Below are positions 17,000 to 24,458 of a stretch of DNA of 55,570 nt, in pieces. This DNA is from Hyphomicrobiales bacterium (lineage in GTDB: Bacteria > Pseudomonadota > Alphaproteobacteria > Rhizobiales > Devosiaceae): assembly GCA_900470445.1 (NCBI GenBank), contig UCAU01000052.1, forward strand, positions 1-55,570, read 5' to 3'. Position 1 is the stretch's first letter. The number at the start of each line of letters is the position of its first letter. Under the pieces are notes generated by a model. The model worked only from the letters and a program-made list of their open reading frames with translations, did not search any database and had not been told where the DNA came from. A program made the position numbers and the translations under genes.

Positions 17000-17614
17000 T
17001 CAGAATGGGCCCTGCAGATGATCGAGCCCGCGCCGTTCGCGATCTGGATCACGGTTGAAGCCGGGAGCGGTGGGATCGAAATATTGCCAGCCCTCTGCTT
17101 CGTAGCGGGCGCGGCGTTCGGTGATGTCGACCTGCTGGGCCTTGGTGAAGATGTCCTCGACGACCCCCGCCTGGCTTTCATCGACGCGCACCGAAACGAC
17201 GCTGCCGCCGCGGCGGACGCCTTCGGCAAGGACGTGGGCATCCTGTTCGTGCACGCCCGAGCTGGTGAAGGCGCCGATGACGCCACCGGTGGCGCCGCCC
17301 AATGCGGCCCCGGCAACGGCGCCGACGGCGGTAGACACCAGCCAACCGGCGGCAATGACCGGGCCGATACCGGGTATGGCGAGAGCGCCGAGCCCGGCCA
17401 ATAGGCCGCCCGCACCACCGATGATGGCACCGATACCGGCACCAGCACCCGCGCCGTCGGCGGCTTTGTCATCGGCATTGTCTTCGCCCACTTCGTCATC
17501 GAGGGTCGAGACGACGAGGGAAATATCGTCTTCGGGAATGCCGGCGGCTTCCAGGCCCCGTACCGCCTGAGCCGCCAGGGTATAATCGTCGAACAGGGCG
17601 GTCATGGTCTTCAT
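17000..17614 (-). CDS. general stress protein with glycine-rich membrane-like centre
   Basis: The 204-residue protein starts with the general stress protein 17M-like domain (MKTMTALFDDYTLAAQAVRGLEAAGIPEDDISLVV). A Gly/Ala-rich stretch follows (about residues 54-115, AGAGIGAIIGGAGG and similar) that looks like a glycine zipper, then a second alpha/beta piece (GGSVVSVRVDE). Such proteins are common members of the alphaproteobacterial general stress response. A good EcfG promoter lies 34 bp upstream. The biochemical role is unknown. Confidence 0.78.
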   Translation of the reverse strand: MKTMTALFDDYTLAAQAVRGLEAAGIPEDDISLVVSTLDDEVGEDNADDKAADGAGAGAGIGAIIGGAGGLLAGLGALAIPGIGPVIAAGWLVSTAVGAVAGAALGGATGGVIGAFTSSGVHEQDAHVLAEGVRRGGSVVSVRVDESQAGVVEDIFTKAQQVDITERRARYEAEGWQYFDPTAPGFNRDPDRERRGLDHLQGPF

Positions 17615-17647
17615 GGCGCGTCTCCAATCCAGCTAATGTGGATGTGA

Positions 17648-17673
17648 AACGAAGAGACTGGCGCGAGCGTTCC
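17648..17673 (-). promoter_or_regulatory. EcfG (general stress sigma) promoter
   Basis: Reading the minus strand, GGAAC is followed by 17 nt and then CGTT, exactly the known EcfG pattern. The -10 element ends 34 bp before the start codon of the general stress protein. Confidence 0.72.
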
Positions 17674-17684
17674 CGAGCGGTGGT

Positions 17685-18107
17685 TCAGTCGGGCTTGATG
17701 GCCTTGGCGTAGAGCCGCACCATGCTGAGCGGCATGCCGGGGCGCTGGAAATAGACGCGGGCGCGCAGATCGGCCTTGCGGCCGCTGCGGAACAGCCTGG
17801 TGCCCAGGGCCTTTTCGGCGGCTGCCTCGGGCGAGTTCACGCCATCGACCTGATGCTCCGGCGGCTCGGCACCTCCCGAGGCAAGATCGACCACGCGATA
17901 GCTTAACGGCATGTCCAATTCCCCTGTCGGGCTATCCTTAGCATGCGCCGCGGTAGCTGGTGGCACGGAATTGGTGAACTCGATTTCGAGCGCGACCTCG
18001 ATGGCTTCTTCGATCAACAGGCCGATTGCGGGAGCCTGCGGATCCTTGGGCAATGTGAAGAGGGCCTGTTCCAACTGGTCACGGACCAGCCGCGCTTCTT
18101 TCGGCAT
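17685..18107 (-). CDS. hypothetical protein, 140 residues
   Basis: I do not recognise this protein. It is soluble, with a helical N-terminal half (EARLVRDQLEQALFTL, LLIEEAIEVALEIEF) and a strand-rich C-terminal part that looks like a stand-alone small domain (DLRARVYFQRPGMPLSMVRLYAKAI). I chose the ATG at 18107, which has GAGAG upstream; a GTG at 18152 would add 15 residues. It lies upstream of the stress protein on the same strand but separated by that gene's own promoter. Confidence 0.6.
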   Translation of the reverse strand: MPKEARLVRDQLEQALFTLPKDPQAPAIGLLIEEAIEVALEIEFTNSVPPATAAHAKDSPTGELDMPLSYRVVDLASGGAEPPEHQVDGVNSPEAAAEKALGTRLFRSGRKADLRARVYFQRPGMPLSMVRLYAKAIKPD

Positions 18108-18262
18108 GGGTGCTCTCGCATCGGTGGTTTGAAACCAATCGAAACCCGCCACATTCGCCGGCGCGGACTTTTGGTTCGGCTCTTCTGAGCTGACTATCGA
18201 TTGACCCCCACCATTCGCGTCAAAAAACGGCCATCAGATGACGGGATTTGCGGGCTTTTTAT

Positions 18263-19219
18263 TCAAAGTTTCGGCTCGTGCCACTGGCTGTCGATGAAGG
18301 TCAGCGCGTCACGGATACTGGTGGCCCAGACGTCCCAGGAATGATCGCCATTGGTGATGCGAAATTCGACCGGGCGATTGTCCGCCTGCATGGTTTCATA
18401 GAAGGCGATGGCGCCGCGCCAGAGCTTGTGGCTGTCGTCGTCGCCAACGGTGAGGAACAGCGCGGGCAGGTCGGTATTGTCGGCAATGGCCTGGGCGAGG
18501 AGCGTGAAAACGTTCTGGCTGTTGAAGCGGCGGGCGTCGAACGGGGTGCCGAAGGCGCTGCCGAAATGCGGTGGCACCGGCGGCAGGTCGATGCCGGTCG
18601 ATATGTCGGCGGGATCGTTATGGTGGAAATAGGTGCTGTCGATGATCAGCGCCATGGCTTCGGGCGCCAGATCCAATTCGTCGACGGGCACGTTTTGCCA
18701 GATGGCGCCGGACAGGCTGGCGGCGGATGTGAAGAGGTCGGGATGGGCTAGGGCGAGGCGAAGGGCGCCATAGCCGCCCATGGAGAGACCCGCAATGGCG
18801 CGGCCGCCTTTGTCGGTGCGGACGGGATAGGCGCTTTCGATGGCTTGGCGGAGGTCGGTGACGACAGCGGTTTCGGAATTGCCGGGGCCGCCGATATCGC
18901 GGGAATCGACGTACCAGCCTTCTGGGCCGGCGCCGGGCATGACCACGATCGCGGGCTTGATGGCGTGGCCCATCATGTCGTCGAGCGTAGGCTGGATATG
19001 GCCCAGATCACGCCAGCTGGTCTGATCGCCGCCCAGGCCGTGCAGCAGGTAGATGACGGGCCAGCCGTCTGGAGGCGGGGCGCCGTCGGGGCGATAGACC
19101 AGGGCGTTGATAATGCCGCCCAGGCCCGGGCTGGGGAAGGATTTGCTCTCCATGGTGCCGGCCAAGGCCGGATAGCCGAGAAGCAAGATAAGCAGCGCTG
19201 CGCAAAGGACTTTGATCAT
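18263..19219 (-). CDS. secreted esterase, esterase D/antigen 85-like family
   Basis: The 318-residue precursor has a signal peptide (MIKVLCAALLILLLGYPALA) and then a serine-esterase domain: HGLGGDQTSW oxyanion region, nucleophile Ser146 in GLSMGGYGA, and a late His in NGDHSWDVW. The family (putative esterase, PF00756) hydrolyses esters of varied substrates. It is probably periplasmic. It is divergent from the MATE transporter gene across a 246-bp region. The substrate cannot be predicted. Confidence 0.85.
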   Translation of the reverse strand: MIKVLCAALLILLLGYPALAGTMESKSFPSPGLGGIINALVYRPDGAPPPDGWPVIYLLHGLGGDQTSWRDLGHIQPTLDDMMGHAIKPAIVVMPGAGPEGWYVDSRDIGGPGNSETAVVTDLRQAIESAYPVRTDKGGRAIAGLSMGGYGALRLALAHPDLFTSAASLSGAIWQNVPVDELDLAPEAMALIIDSTYFHHNDPADISTGIDLPPVPPHFGSAFGTPFDARRFNSQNVFTLLAQAIADNTDLPALFLTVGDDDSHKLWRGAIAFYETMQADNRPVEFRITNGDHSWDVWATSIRDALTFIDSQWHEPKL

Positions 19220-19318
19220 GGCGCAATACTAGCGGTGTGGCGTTTGCTCAACAATGGCCGGGGAAGCCGCCTGCGCCGTTGACGACTTTGGGAGCCAAGC
19301 GTAGACAAGCGGCCGTGT

Positions 19319-19425
19319 CATTTCAAAGCCTCAAGCGCCCGTCCAGCCGGCACCCGATCTTTTGGGTGTGAAATGGTCCCCGCAGTGTCTCCCAGCATAA
19401 TGGGATTGCCACTGTGTTCGGGGCC
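19319..19425 (+). ncRNA. candidate structured 5' leader of the MATE gene
   Basis: Read as RNA, CATTTCA (19319-19325) pairs with TGAAATG (19369-19375) around an inner CACCC/GGGTG hairpin. An adjacent arm follows: GG-CCCCG (19375-19382, one bulge) with CGGGGCC (19419-19425), CAGTG (19383-19387) with CACTG (19410-19414), and TCCCA (19390-19394) with TGGGA (19401-19405), loop GCATAA. It ends 40 bp before the MATE start codon. I do not recognise it as a known riboswitch class. It could instead be a chance fold or an operator array. Confidence 0.4.
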
Positions 19426-19465
19426 GACGTGACGCGATTTTGTTGAGGCTTTCTGGAGCGTTCTG

Positions 19466-20821
19466 ATGAACCCCATGTCCAAGCCGCTCTGGCAGCGGTT
19501 TACGTTTTTCCTGATCCCGTTGATGGTGTCCAACATCCTGCAGTCGCTGTCAGGAACCGCCAATGCCGTCTATGTCGGCCAGATGGTTGGGGTGGAGGCG
19601 CTGGCTGCGATCTCCACTTTCTTCCCTATCCTGTTCTTTTTGATGAGCTTTATCATCGGGCTCTCCTCGGGCGCCACGGTGCTGATCGGGCAGGCCTGGG
19701 GCGCGCGCAATGTTGACAAGGTCAAGCAAATTGCTGGCACAACGCTCACCGCGACGATCACTTTAGGCGTCATTGTCGCCATTATCGGTGGCACGTTTAC
19801 GCCGCAGATCATGCAGGTGCTGGGTGCGCCGGCCAATATCCTGGGATTGTCGACCGACTATGCACGGATCGTGCTGATCGGCATGCCGGGCTTTTTCGTG
19901 TTCCTCGTCGTAACCTCGGTGTTGCGCGGGGTGGGCGATACGGTGACGCCGCTGGTGGCGCTGATCATTTCGCTGATGGTGAGCCTGTTGGTGACGCCGG
20001 CGCTGATCCAGGGGTGGTTCGGCCTGCCCAAACTGGGGCTGCTGGCCGCGGCCTATGCGTTCATTGCCGGCTTCGTATCGGTGCTGATTTTCCTCTTCAT
20101 CTATATGCGCGCCCGCAAATTGCCGCTGGCGCCGGACGCGACCTTGTTGCGGGCCATGGTGCCCGACTTCAAGCTCTTGGGGTTGATCCTGCGGCTGGGC
20201 GTGCCGGCCGGGTTGCAGATGGTGATTTCCTCGATCTCGGCCATCGTGGTGGTGGGGCTGGTCAATGGCTTTGGCTCGGATGCCACGGCCGCCTATGGCG
20301 CGGTCAACCAGGTGATCGGCTATGTGCAGTTTCCGGCCATGTCGATCGGCATTGCCGCCTCGATTTTCGGGGCGCAGGCCATTGGCGCGGGGCAGGCGGG
20401 GCAATTGTGGGGGATCACCAAGACGGCGCTGGTGCTCAATCTGATCATCACCGGCACGTTGATCCTGGTCGCGTACCTGTTCTCCCAGCATCTGGTGGCG
20501 CTGTTCATCACCGATCCGGCGGTGATCGAGGTAACCGAGACGCTGCTGCATATCGTGCTGTGGAGCATGCTGTGCTTTGGCTGGAGCGTGGTGTTCTCGG
20601 GCATCATGCGCTCGAGCGGCACGGTGGTGGCGCCCATGGTGATCTCGCTGGCCTGTATCCTGCTCATCGAATTGCCGGGCGCGGTCGTACTCAGCCGGAC
20701 GAGCCTGGGGCTGCATGGCATCTGGATCGCCTATGCGGCGAGCTTCACGGTGATGCTGGTGGCGCAGGCCAGCTGGTATCGCTTCGTGTGGCGCAAGAAG
20801 AAGATCGTGGCGCTGATCTAG
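19466..20821 (+). CDS. MATE-family efflux transporter
   Basis: The 451-residue inner-membrane protein has twelve predicted helices in two six-helix halves, with the family pattern LWQRFTFFLIPLMVSNILQSLSGTANAVYVG at the start and GVGDTVTPL in the first half. MATE transporters export cationic drugs and metabolites in exchange for sodium or protons. GGAG stands before the ATG. The 246-bp upstream region contains a folded leader, so expression may be controlled at RNA level. A strong terminator follows. The exported compound is unknown. Confidence 0.92.
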   Translation: MNPMSKPLWQRFTFFLIPLMVSNILQSLSGTANAVYVGQMVGVEALAAISTFFPILFFLMSFIIGLSSGATVLIGQAWGARNVDKVKQIAGTTLTATITLGVIVAIIGGTFTPQIMQVLGAPANILGLSTDYARIVLIGMPGFFVFLVVTSVLRGVGDTVTPLVALIISLMVSLLVTPALIQGWFGLPKLGLLAAAYAFIAGFVSVLIFLFIYMRARKLPLAPDATLLRAMVPDFKLLGLILRLGVPAGLQMVISSISAIVVVGLVNGFGSDATAAYGAVNQVIGYVQFPAMSIGIAASIFGAQAIGAGQAGQLWGITKTALVLNLIITGTLILVAYLFSQHLVALFITDPAVIEVTETLLHIVLWSMLCFGWSVVFSGIMRSSGTVVAPMVISLACILLIELPGAVVLSRTSLGLHGIWIAYAASFTVMLVAQASWYRFVWRKKKIVALI

Positions 20822-20830
20822 CAACAATGA

Positions 20831-20855
20831 AGGCGGGCCAGGAGCCCGCCTTTTT
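20831..20855. terminator. bidirectional Rho-independent terminator
   Basis: AGGCGGGC-CAGGA-GCCCGCCT followed by TTTT. It lies between the convergent MATE and TetR genes, 9 bp after the MATE stop. Confidence 0.88.
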
Positions 20856-21454
20856 CAGGCGCCGACCAATGAATCCCATGCGGCGAGTGCGCCGGTAACG
20901 ATGCGATCGAGATCGGCCTGCTGGGCGCCGTCGCGGGCTTCGATGGCGAGGCCATTGATCACCGTGGCGTAGAATGTGGCAATGGCCTGCGGGTCGGCGT
21001 TGGCCGGCACGTCGCCATCGGCAATGCCGCGGGCCAGGCGGGCGGCCAGATGATCGCGCGTAGCCTGGCGGCGGCGGGTCAAGTGGGCGCGGACTTCGGC
21101 ATTTTGCGGTGTGCCGACCGTGGCTGCGAGCACGATAAAACAGCCGGGCGGCGTATCGGGATTGAGCTGGGATTCGGCGTTGCGCCGCAGCGTTTCGGCA
21201 AAGGCAATGCGGGCGGTGGGCGCCTCGTTCAAGGCGTCCGGTGAAAAGCAGCCATAGCGGTCTTCATAGAGCTGGAGGGCTTCGAGGAACAGATTTTCCT
21301 TGTTGCCGAAGGCGGCGTAGAGGCTGGGCTTGCCGATGTCGAGAGCCTCGGAGAGGTCGCCAACCGAGGTGCCCTCATAGCCGCGCTCCCAGAACAGCAG
21401 CATGGCATCATGCAAGGCCTTGGTTCGATCAAACTCGCGCGGGCGTCCTGCCAA
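20855..21454 (-). CDS. TetR-family transcriptional regulator
   Basis: The 199-residue protein has the TetR helix-turn-helix in residues 8-55 (SVGDLSEALDIGKPSLYAAFGNKENLF) and a helical effector domain typical of the AcrR/YxaF-like branch, with single Cys residues in YGCFSP and PPGCFIV. It is divergent from an SDR gene, and two similar 12-bp palindromic sites lie in the shared region. The likely role is repression of itself and the SDR gene, relieved by an electrophile or other small ligand. Confidence 0.88.
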   Translation of the reverse strand: MAGRPREFDRTKALHDAMLLFWERGYEGTSVGDLSEALDIGKPSLYAAFGNKENLFLEALQLYEDRYGCFSPDALNEAPTARIAFAETLRRNAESQLNPDTPPGCFIVLAATVGTPQNAEVRAHLTRRRQATRDHLAARLARGIADGDVPANADPQAIATFYATVINGLAIEARDGAQQADLDRIVTGALAAWDSLVGA

Positions 21455-21477
21455 AACCGGGTGTCCAAATGATTTTC

Positions 21478-21489
21478 TACCGATCAGTA
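21478..21489. promoter_or_regulatory. TetR operator, copy 1
   Basis: TACCGATCAGTA lies within a wider imperfect palindrome (TTTTCTACCGATCAGTATAA, 21473-21492, plus AA). It is 24-35 bp upstream of the TetR start codon. Confidence 0.6.
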
Positions 21490-21532
21490 TAAAACCATTG
21501 ACCAGCCATCACAAGCCGGTCTAGCTATTATG

Positions 21533-21544
21533 TACCGATCGTTA
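21533..21544. promoter_or_regulatory. TetR operator, copy 2
   Basis: TACCGATCGTTA differs from copy 1 at two positions and lies 17-28 bp before the SDR start codon, where bound repressor would block transcription or initiation. Confidence 0.6.
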
Positions 21545-21560
21545 GAAAATGGAGACGAAC

Positions 21561-22310
21561 ATGCGGTCCAAACCCGAACTTCTCGACCAGGTCGCCCTTG
21601 TAACCGGGGGCAGCCGCGGCATTGGGGCGGCGATCGCCATTGCCCTGGCCAAAGCCGGCGCGGATGTGGCCTTCACCTTTGCCAGTAATGGCGAGCGGGC
21701 CGAGGCAGTCAGCCGGCAGATTACCCAGCTTGGCCGCAAGGCGCTGGCATTCCAGGCCGATTCAGCTGATGCGAATGCGGTGGTGGCAGCCGTCGAGCGC
21801 ACGGTGAGCCATTTCGGCAAGCTCGATGTGCTGGTCAACAATGCCGGGGTCGGCGATGGCGGGCCGTTTGCCGATGTCTCGCAGGCCGATTTCGACCGGC
21901 TGTTCGCCATTCACGCGAGGGCGCCATTTTTCGCGGCGCAAGCGGCGGCGCGGCACATGCCCAATGGTGGCCGGATCATCTCGATCGGCAGCAATCTGTC
22001 GACCCGCGTGCCCAGTGCGGGCCTGGCGCTCTATGTCTCCAGCAAATCGGCGCTGCTCGGCATGACGCGGGCATTGGCGCGTGAGCTGGGGCCGCAGGGG
22101 ATTACGGTCAATACCGTCGATCCCGGCTCGACCGATACCGACATGAACCCTGCCAATGGGGCTCATGCGGCGAGCCAGCTGGCGCATAACGCCTTGGGCA
22201 GGTTCGGTGCGCCGGACGATGTCGCGGCCGCAGTCCTGCACCTGGCGGGACCGAGGGGCCGCAGCATTACCGGCAGCTCGATCCTGGTCGATAGCGGCTT
22301 TAACGCCTAG
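21561..22310 (+). CDS. SDR-family oxidoreductase (3-oxoacyl-ACP reductase-like)
   Basis: The 249-residue classical SDR has the cofactor motif TGGSRGIG, NNAG in the middle and the catalytic Ser and YxxxSK (SIGSNLS, LYVSSKSAL), then a C-terminal GSSILVDSGF. It reduces a carbonyl with NAD(P)H. I chose the ATG at 21561 because GGAG stands 6 nt before it; an earlier ATG at 21549 has no ribosome-binding site. It is divergent from the TetR gene and preceded by its operator. A 145-bp inverted repeat begins at its stop codon. Confidence 0.88.
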   Translation: MRSKPELLDQVALVTGGSRGIGAAIAIALAKAGADVAFTFASNGERAEAVSRQITQLGRKALAFQADSADANAVVAAVERTVSHFGKLDVLVNNAGVGDGGPFADVSQADFDRLFAIHARAPFFAAQAAARHMPNGGRIISIGSNLSTRVPSAGLALYVSSKSALLGMTRALARELGPQGITVNTVDPGSTDTDMNPANGAHAASQLAHNALGRFGAPDDVAAAVLHLAGPRGRSITGSSILVDSGFNA

Positions 22311-22452
22311 GACCAGTCGGCATTCACTGATGCTGGCCTGCAAATGGCGGTTTTCTGCGCTTCCGGTGCTCACGTACCCAAAAGTACGCTGCGCTCCGGT
22401 TCTCGAAACCCGCCATTTTCGACTCAGCCTGAGTGAATGTCGACTGGTCCTA
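22308..22452. repeat. 145-bp inverted repeat between two convergent stop codons
   Basis: Outer arms 22308-22335 and 22425-22452 match over 28 bp with three mismatches (core TAGGACCAGTCG and CATTCACT). Inside are a shared AAATGGCGG block and a tip hairpin CGTAC-CCAAAA-GTACG (22373-22388). The left end includes the SDR stop codon, and the right end stops 3 bp before the AAC(3) stop. It probably works as a bidirectional terminator. Confidence 0.75.
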
Positions 22453-22455
22453 CGG

Positions 22456-23226
22456 CTAACAGCGATGTTCCAGCCAATCGACCGCGAAAGCGACGATGGC
22501 TGGGGCATCGACCAGCACTGACGGGGCGTGGCCGATCAGGCCGCGCTGGCCCTGTCCGGTGGCCAGGAAATCCTCGACCACGTCCGCGAAATAGTCATCG
22601 GGCAGGCCTTCGACCACCGGGTCGGAAGTGTCGAATTCCTCAAAGTCGCGCCATGTCGTCTGCCCGTCCACCAGGATCGGCGCTTGATAGCGGCGCAGGC
22701 GCTTGCCGGGAATGTCGGCGAGATGTTCGGCATGGTGCAGCAGCGTCATGGTATCGAGCGGCGCGCCGATCAGCATGGTCTTGCCGCCGGCCTCGACCAA
22801 CTTGCCGAAGGGCGATTGCGGGCCGTAGCCATAGTCGAGCGCATGATCGGCGGTGAACCATTCGGCCCTGCCACCCAGAGCGGCGCAGGATGCCCCGGGA
22901 CTGGCGCTGCGCCGGGCGCCGGGCGTGGTGCGCAGCAGCTCGGGAAAGGCGCCGTTGTCGCGCGTGGCGCGGGAGCGTTCGGGATCGAACGGGGGTACGT
23001 CGACGCGCAAAGCCGGGTCCGGCAGGTCGCGGTCGTCGTAGTTCCAGTCGCAATAGCCCAGGATCGTGCCGGTGGGCCCGACTGTGTCCATGAGTGCTGC
23101 TATCAGGGCGTCGGGCCCGCCAAGCATGGGTCCGACCGAGCGCAGGCCGGCATGCACCAGAATTGCGTCACCGGGCTCGATGCCAAATGCAGAGATTTGG
23201 CCTGCCAATACGGATCGCGTCCACAT
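22456..23226 (-). CDS. AAC(3)-like aminoglycoside N-acetyltransferase family protein
   Basis: The 256-residue protein has the antibiotic NAT fold: GIEPGDAILVHAGLRSVG at the start, GPTGTILGYCDW, the ARRSASPGASCAALG segment, and MLIGAPLDTMTLLHHAEHLADIPGKR with the catalytic His region. It most resembles the AAC(3)-II/III/VIII group, which acetylates the 3-amino group of 2-deoxystreptamine aminoglycosides. Chromosomal homologues may have other substrates. It follows the HxlR gene after 6 bp on the same strand, so it is probably under HxlR control. No transposon is present. Confidence 0.83.
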   Translation of the reverse strand: MWTRSVLAGQISAFGIEPGDAILVHAGLRSVGPMLGGPDALIAALMDTVGPTGTILGYCDWNYDDRDLPDPALRVDVPPFDPERSRATRDNGAFPELLRTTPGARRSASPGASCAALGGRAEWFTADHALDYGYGPQSPFGKLVEAGGKTMLIGAPLDTMTLLHHAEHLADIPGKRLRRYQAPILVDGQTTWRDFEEFDTSDPVVEGLPDDYFADVVEDFLATGQGQRGLIGHAPSVLVDAPAIVAFAVDWLEHRC

Positions 23227-23232
23227 GGCCGA

Positions 23233-23649
23233 TCAGTCGCGGGCGTAGGCGGCCTTGCGTGGTTCGGCCGGGGTGGTTGTGGTTTCGCGGGCGTCATAGA
23301 TGGCGCGGGCTTCCATAATCGTGCCGTGATGTTCGGCCGACCAATCCCAGAGGCCGCTGATCGGCACCTGGAGGGTCTTGCCCAGCTCGGTCAGGCTATA
23401 TTCCACGCGCGGTGGCACTTCGGGATAGATGGTGCGGGTGACCAGCCCGTCGCGCTCGAGATTGCGCAGGGTCAGGGTCAGCATGCGCTGGGACACGCCA
23501 TTGATCATGCGCTTGAGCTCGTTGAAGCGCAGCGTGCCATTCTGGCCGAGAATGCCCACGACCATGACGCTCCACTTGTCGCCGATGCGGTTGAGCACGT
23601 CGGACATGGCCAGGCAATTGGCGGATTTGGAGGTGTCGGTGAGAGGCAT
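23233..23649 (-). CDS. HxlR-family transcriptional regulator
   Basis: The 138-residue winged-helix protein has Cys12 in SANCLAMSDVLNRIGDKWSV, the place where redox- and quinone-sensing HxlR proteins carry their reactive Cys. The recognition region is RFNELKRMINGVSQRMLTLTLRNLERDGLV. It lies between a DJ-1/PfpI gene upstream and the AAC(3)-like gene 6 bp downstream. Three CTTAGGC-type half-sites precede it. A reasonable inference is electrophile- or thiol-stress control of the flanking genes. Confidence 0.87.
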   Translation of the reverse strand: MPLTDTSKSANCLAMSDVLNRIGDKWSVMVVGILGQNGTLRFNELKRMINGVSQRMLTLTLRNLERDGLVTRTIYPEVPPRVEYSLTELGKTLQVPISGLWDWSAEHHGTIMEARAIYDARETTTTPAEPRKAAYARD

Positions 23650-23657
23650 GTGCGGAC

Positions 23658-23713
23658 CTTAGGCTTGAAGAACTTAGGCACAAATATAAACACGGTTACT
23701 GCTTGTGCCTAGG
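23658..23713. promoter_or_regulatory. HxlR operator cluster, three TTAGGC half-sites
   Basis: CTTAGGC occurs at 23658-23664 and 23673-23679, with an inverted copy GCCTAGG at 23707-23713. TAGGCACAA (23675-23683) and TTGTGCCTA (23703-23711) form perfect 9-bp arms 19 nt apart. The cluster starts 9 bp upstream of the HxlR start codon. Confidence 0.55.
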
Positions 23714-23722
23714 GGTAAGTGA

Positions 23723-24292
23723 TCAGGCCGCCCGATGTTCGGCGCCGTAGAGCCCGAGATAGAAGTCCAGATCGCCGTTACGCAGGCCCAATGTCTCCAG
23801 CACGCCGCCCATGAAGCTCACCGGAGCGGTGCCTGGCGCGGTGACGATCGTGCCATCGACGACAGCCTGGGGCTGATCCTTGTAGTGGGCTGCGCCGGCA
23901 TAGCCTGTGGGGGTGAGATTGTCGGCTGAATTGGAGGTATGCGCGACGCTGTCGAGAATGCCGGCGCGGGCGAGCGCCAGTGTGCCGTCGCAAATGCCGG
24001 CAACGGTCTTGCCGGCGTCGCGGGCTGCCACGAGCACTGCCGTGATATCGGGTGGGGCATCGCTGGCCCAGGCAGTTCCACCGCAGACGACGAGGGCGTC
24101 GAGCGTGGCCGGATCGATGTCTTCCACTGCCAGATCCGGCGTTATCCTGAGGCCACCGGCCGAGGTGACCGGCTTGCCGCCCGGCGTGGCGAATTTGGTG
24201 TTGATGCCGAGATAGCTGCGGGCGCCGGCATTGAGCAGGGCGGTCTCCCAATCGGCAAAGCCTTCGGTCAGAACGGTGATGATGGTGGTCAT
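23723..24292 (-). CDS. DJ-1/PfpI family protein
   Basis: The 189-residue protein has the DJ-1/PfpI fold with the nucleophile Cys101 in VAGICDGTLALA and the early conserved Glu region TEGFADWETALL. Family members are glyoxalases, chaperones or amidases; here the role is open. The ATG at 24292 has GAGGAG 9 nt upstream. It is the first gene of a probable DJ-1/HxlR/AAC(3)-like set. Two exact 10-bp direct repeats lie upstream. Confidence 0.85.
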   Translation of the reverse strand: MTTIITVLTEGFADWETALLNAGARSYLGINTKFATPGGKPVTSAGGLRITPDLAVEDIDPATLDALVVCGGTAWASDAPPDITAVLVAARDAGKTVAGICDGTLALARAGILDSVAHTSNSADNLTPTGYAGAAHYKDQPQAVVDGTIVTAPGTAPVSFMGGVLETLGLRNGDLDFYLGLYGAEHRAA

Positions 24293-24311
24293 GGTGGGGG
24301 CTCCTCGTGTC

Positions 24312-24345
24312 TGTGCTGCCACAAAGTTGAACGCTTGTGCTGCCA
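24312..24345. promoter_or_regulatory. 10-bp direct repeats upstream of the DJ-1 gene
   Basis: TGTGCTGCCA occurs at 24312-24321 and 24336-24345, 24 bp apart, in the promoter region of the minus-strand DJ-1 gene. A regulator-binding role is possible but unproven. Confidence 0.35.
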
Positions 24346-24458
24346 GAGGGTGTCAGGAGCGGTCAAAAGCCTGTCACCGGGAGCTTGGCCACATTGAGAT
24401 AAGGGGAGGGCGCTGGTAAGAGGAGGCGCCTTCCCGACATACTCGGAGACTTTGTCAC

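Noticed and set aside
19375..19425. Cobalamin riboswitch for the MATE leader
   Set aside because: A GCCACTG string resembles one cobalamin element, but there is no B12 box and the string is paired within a stem.
19763..20827. Open frame of 354 codons on the minus strand opposite the MATE gene
   Set aside because: It is very rich in His, Arg and Gln, as the antisense of a membrane protein gene would be, and has no ribosome-binding site.
22308..22452. Insertion sequence or MITE
   Set aside because: There is no transposase, no visible target duplication, and the ends coincide with stop codons; a terminator or repeat unit explains it better.
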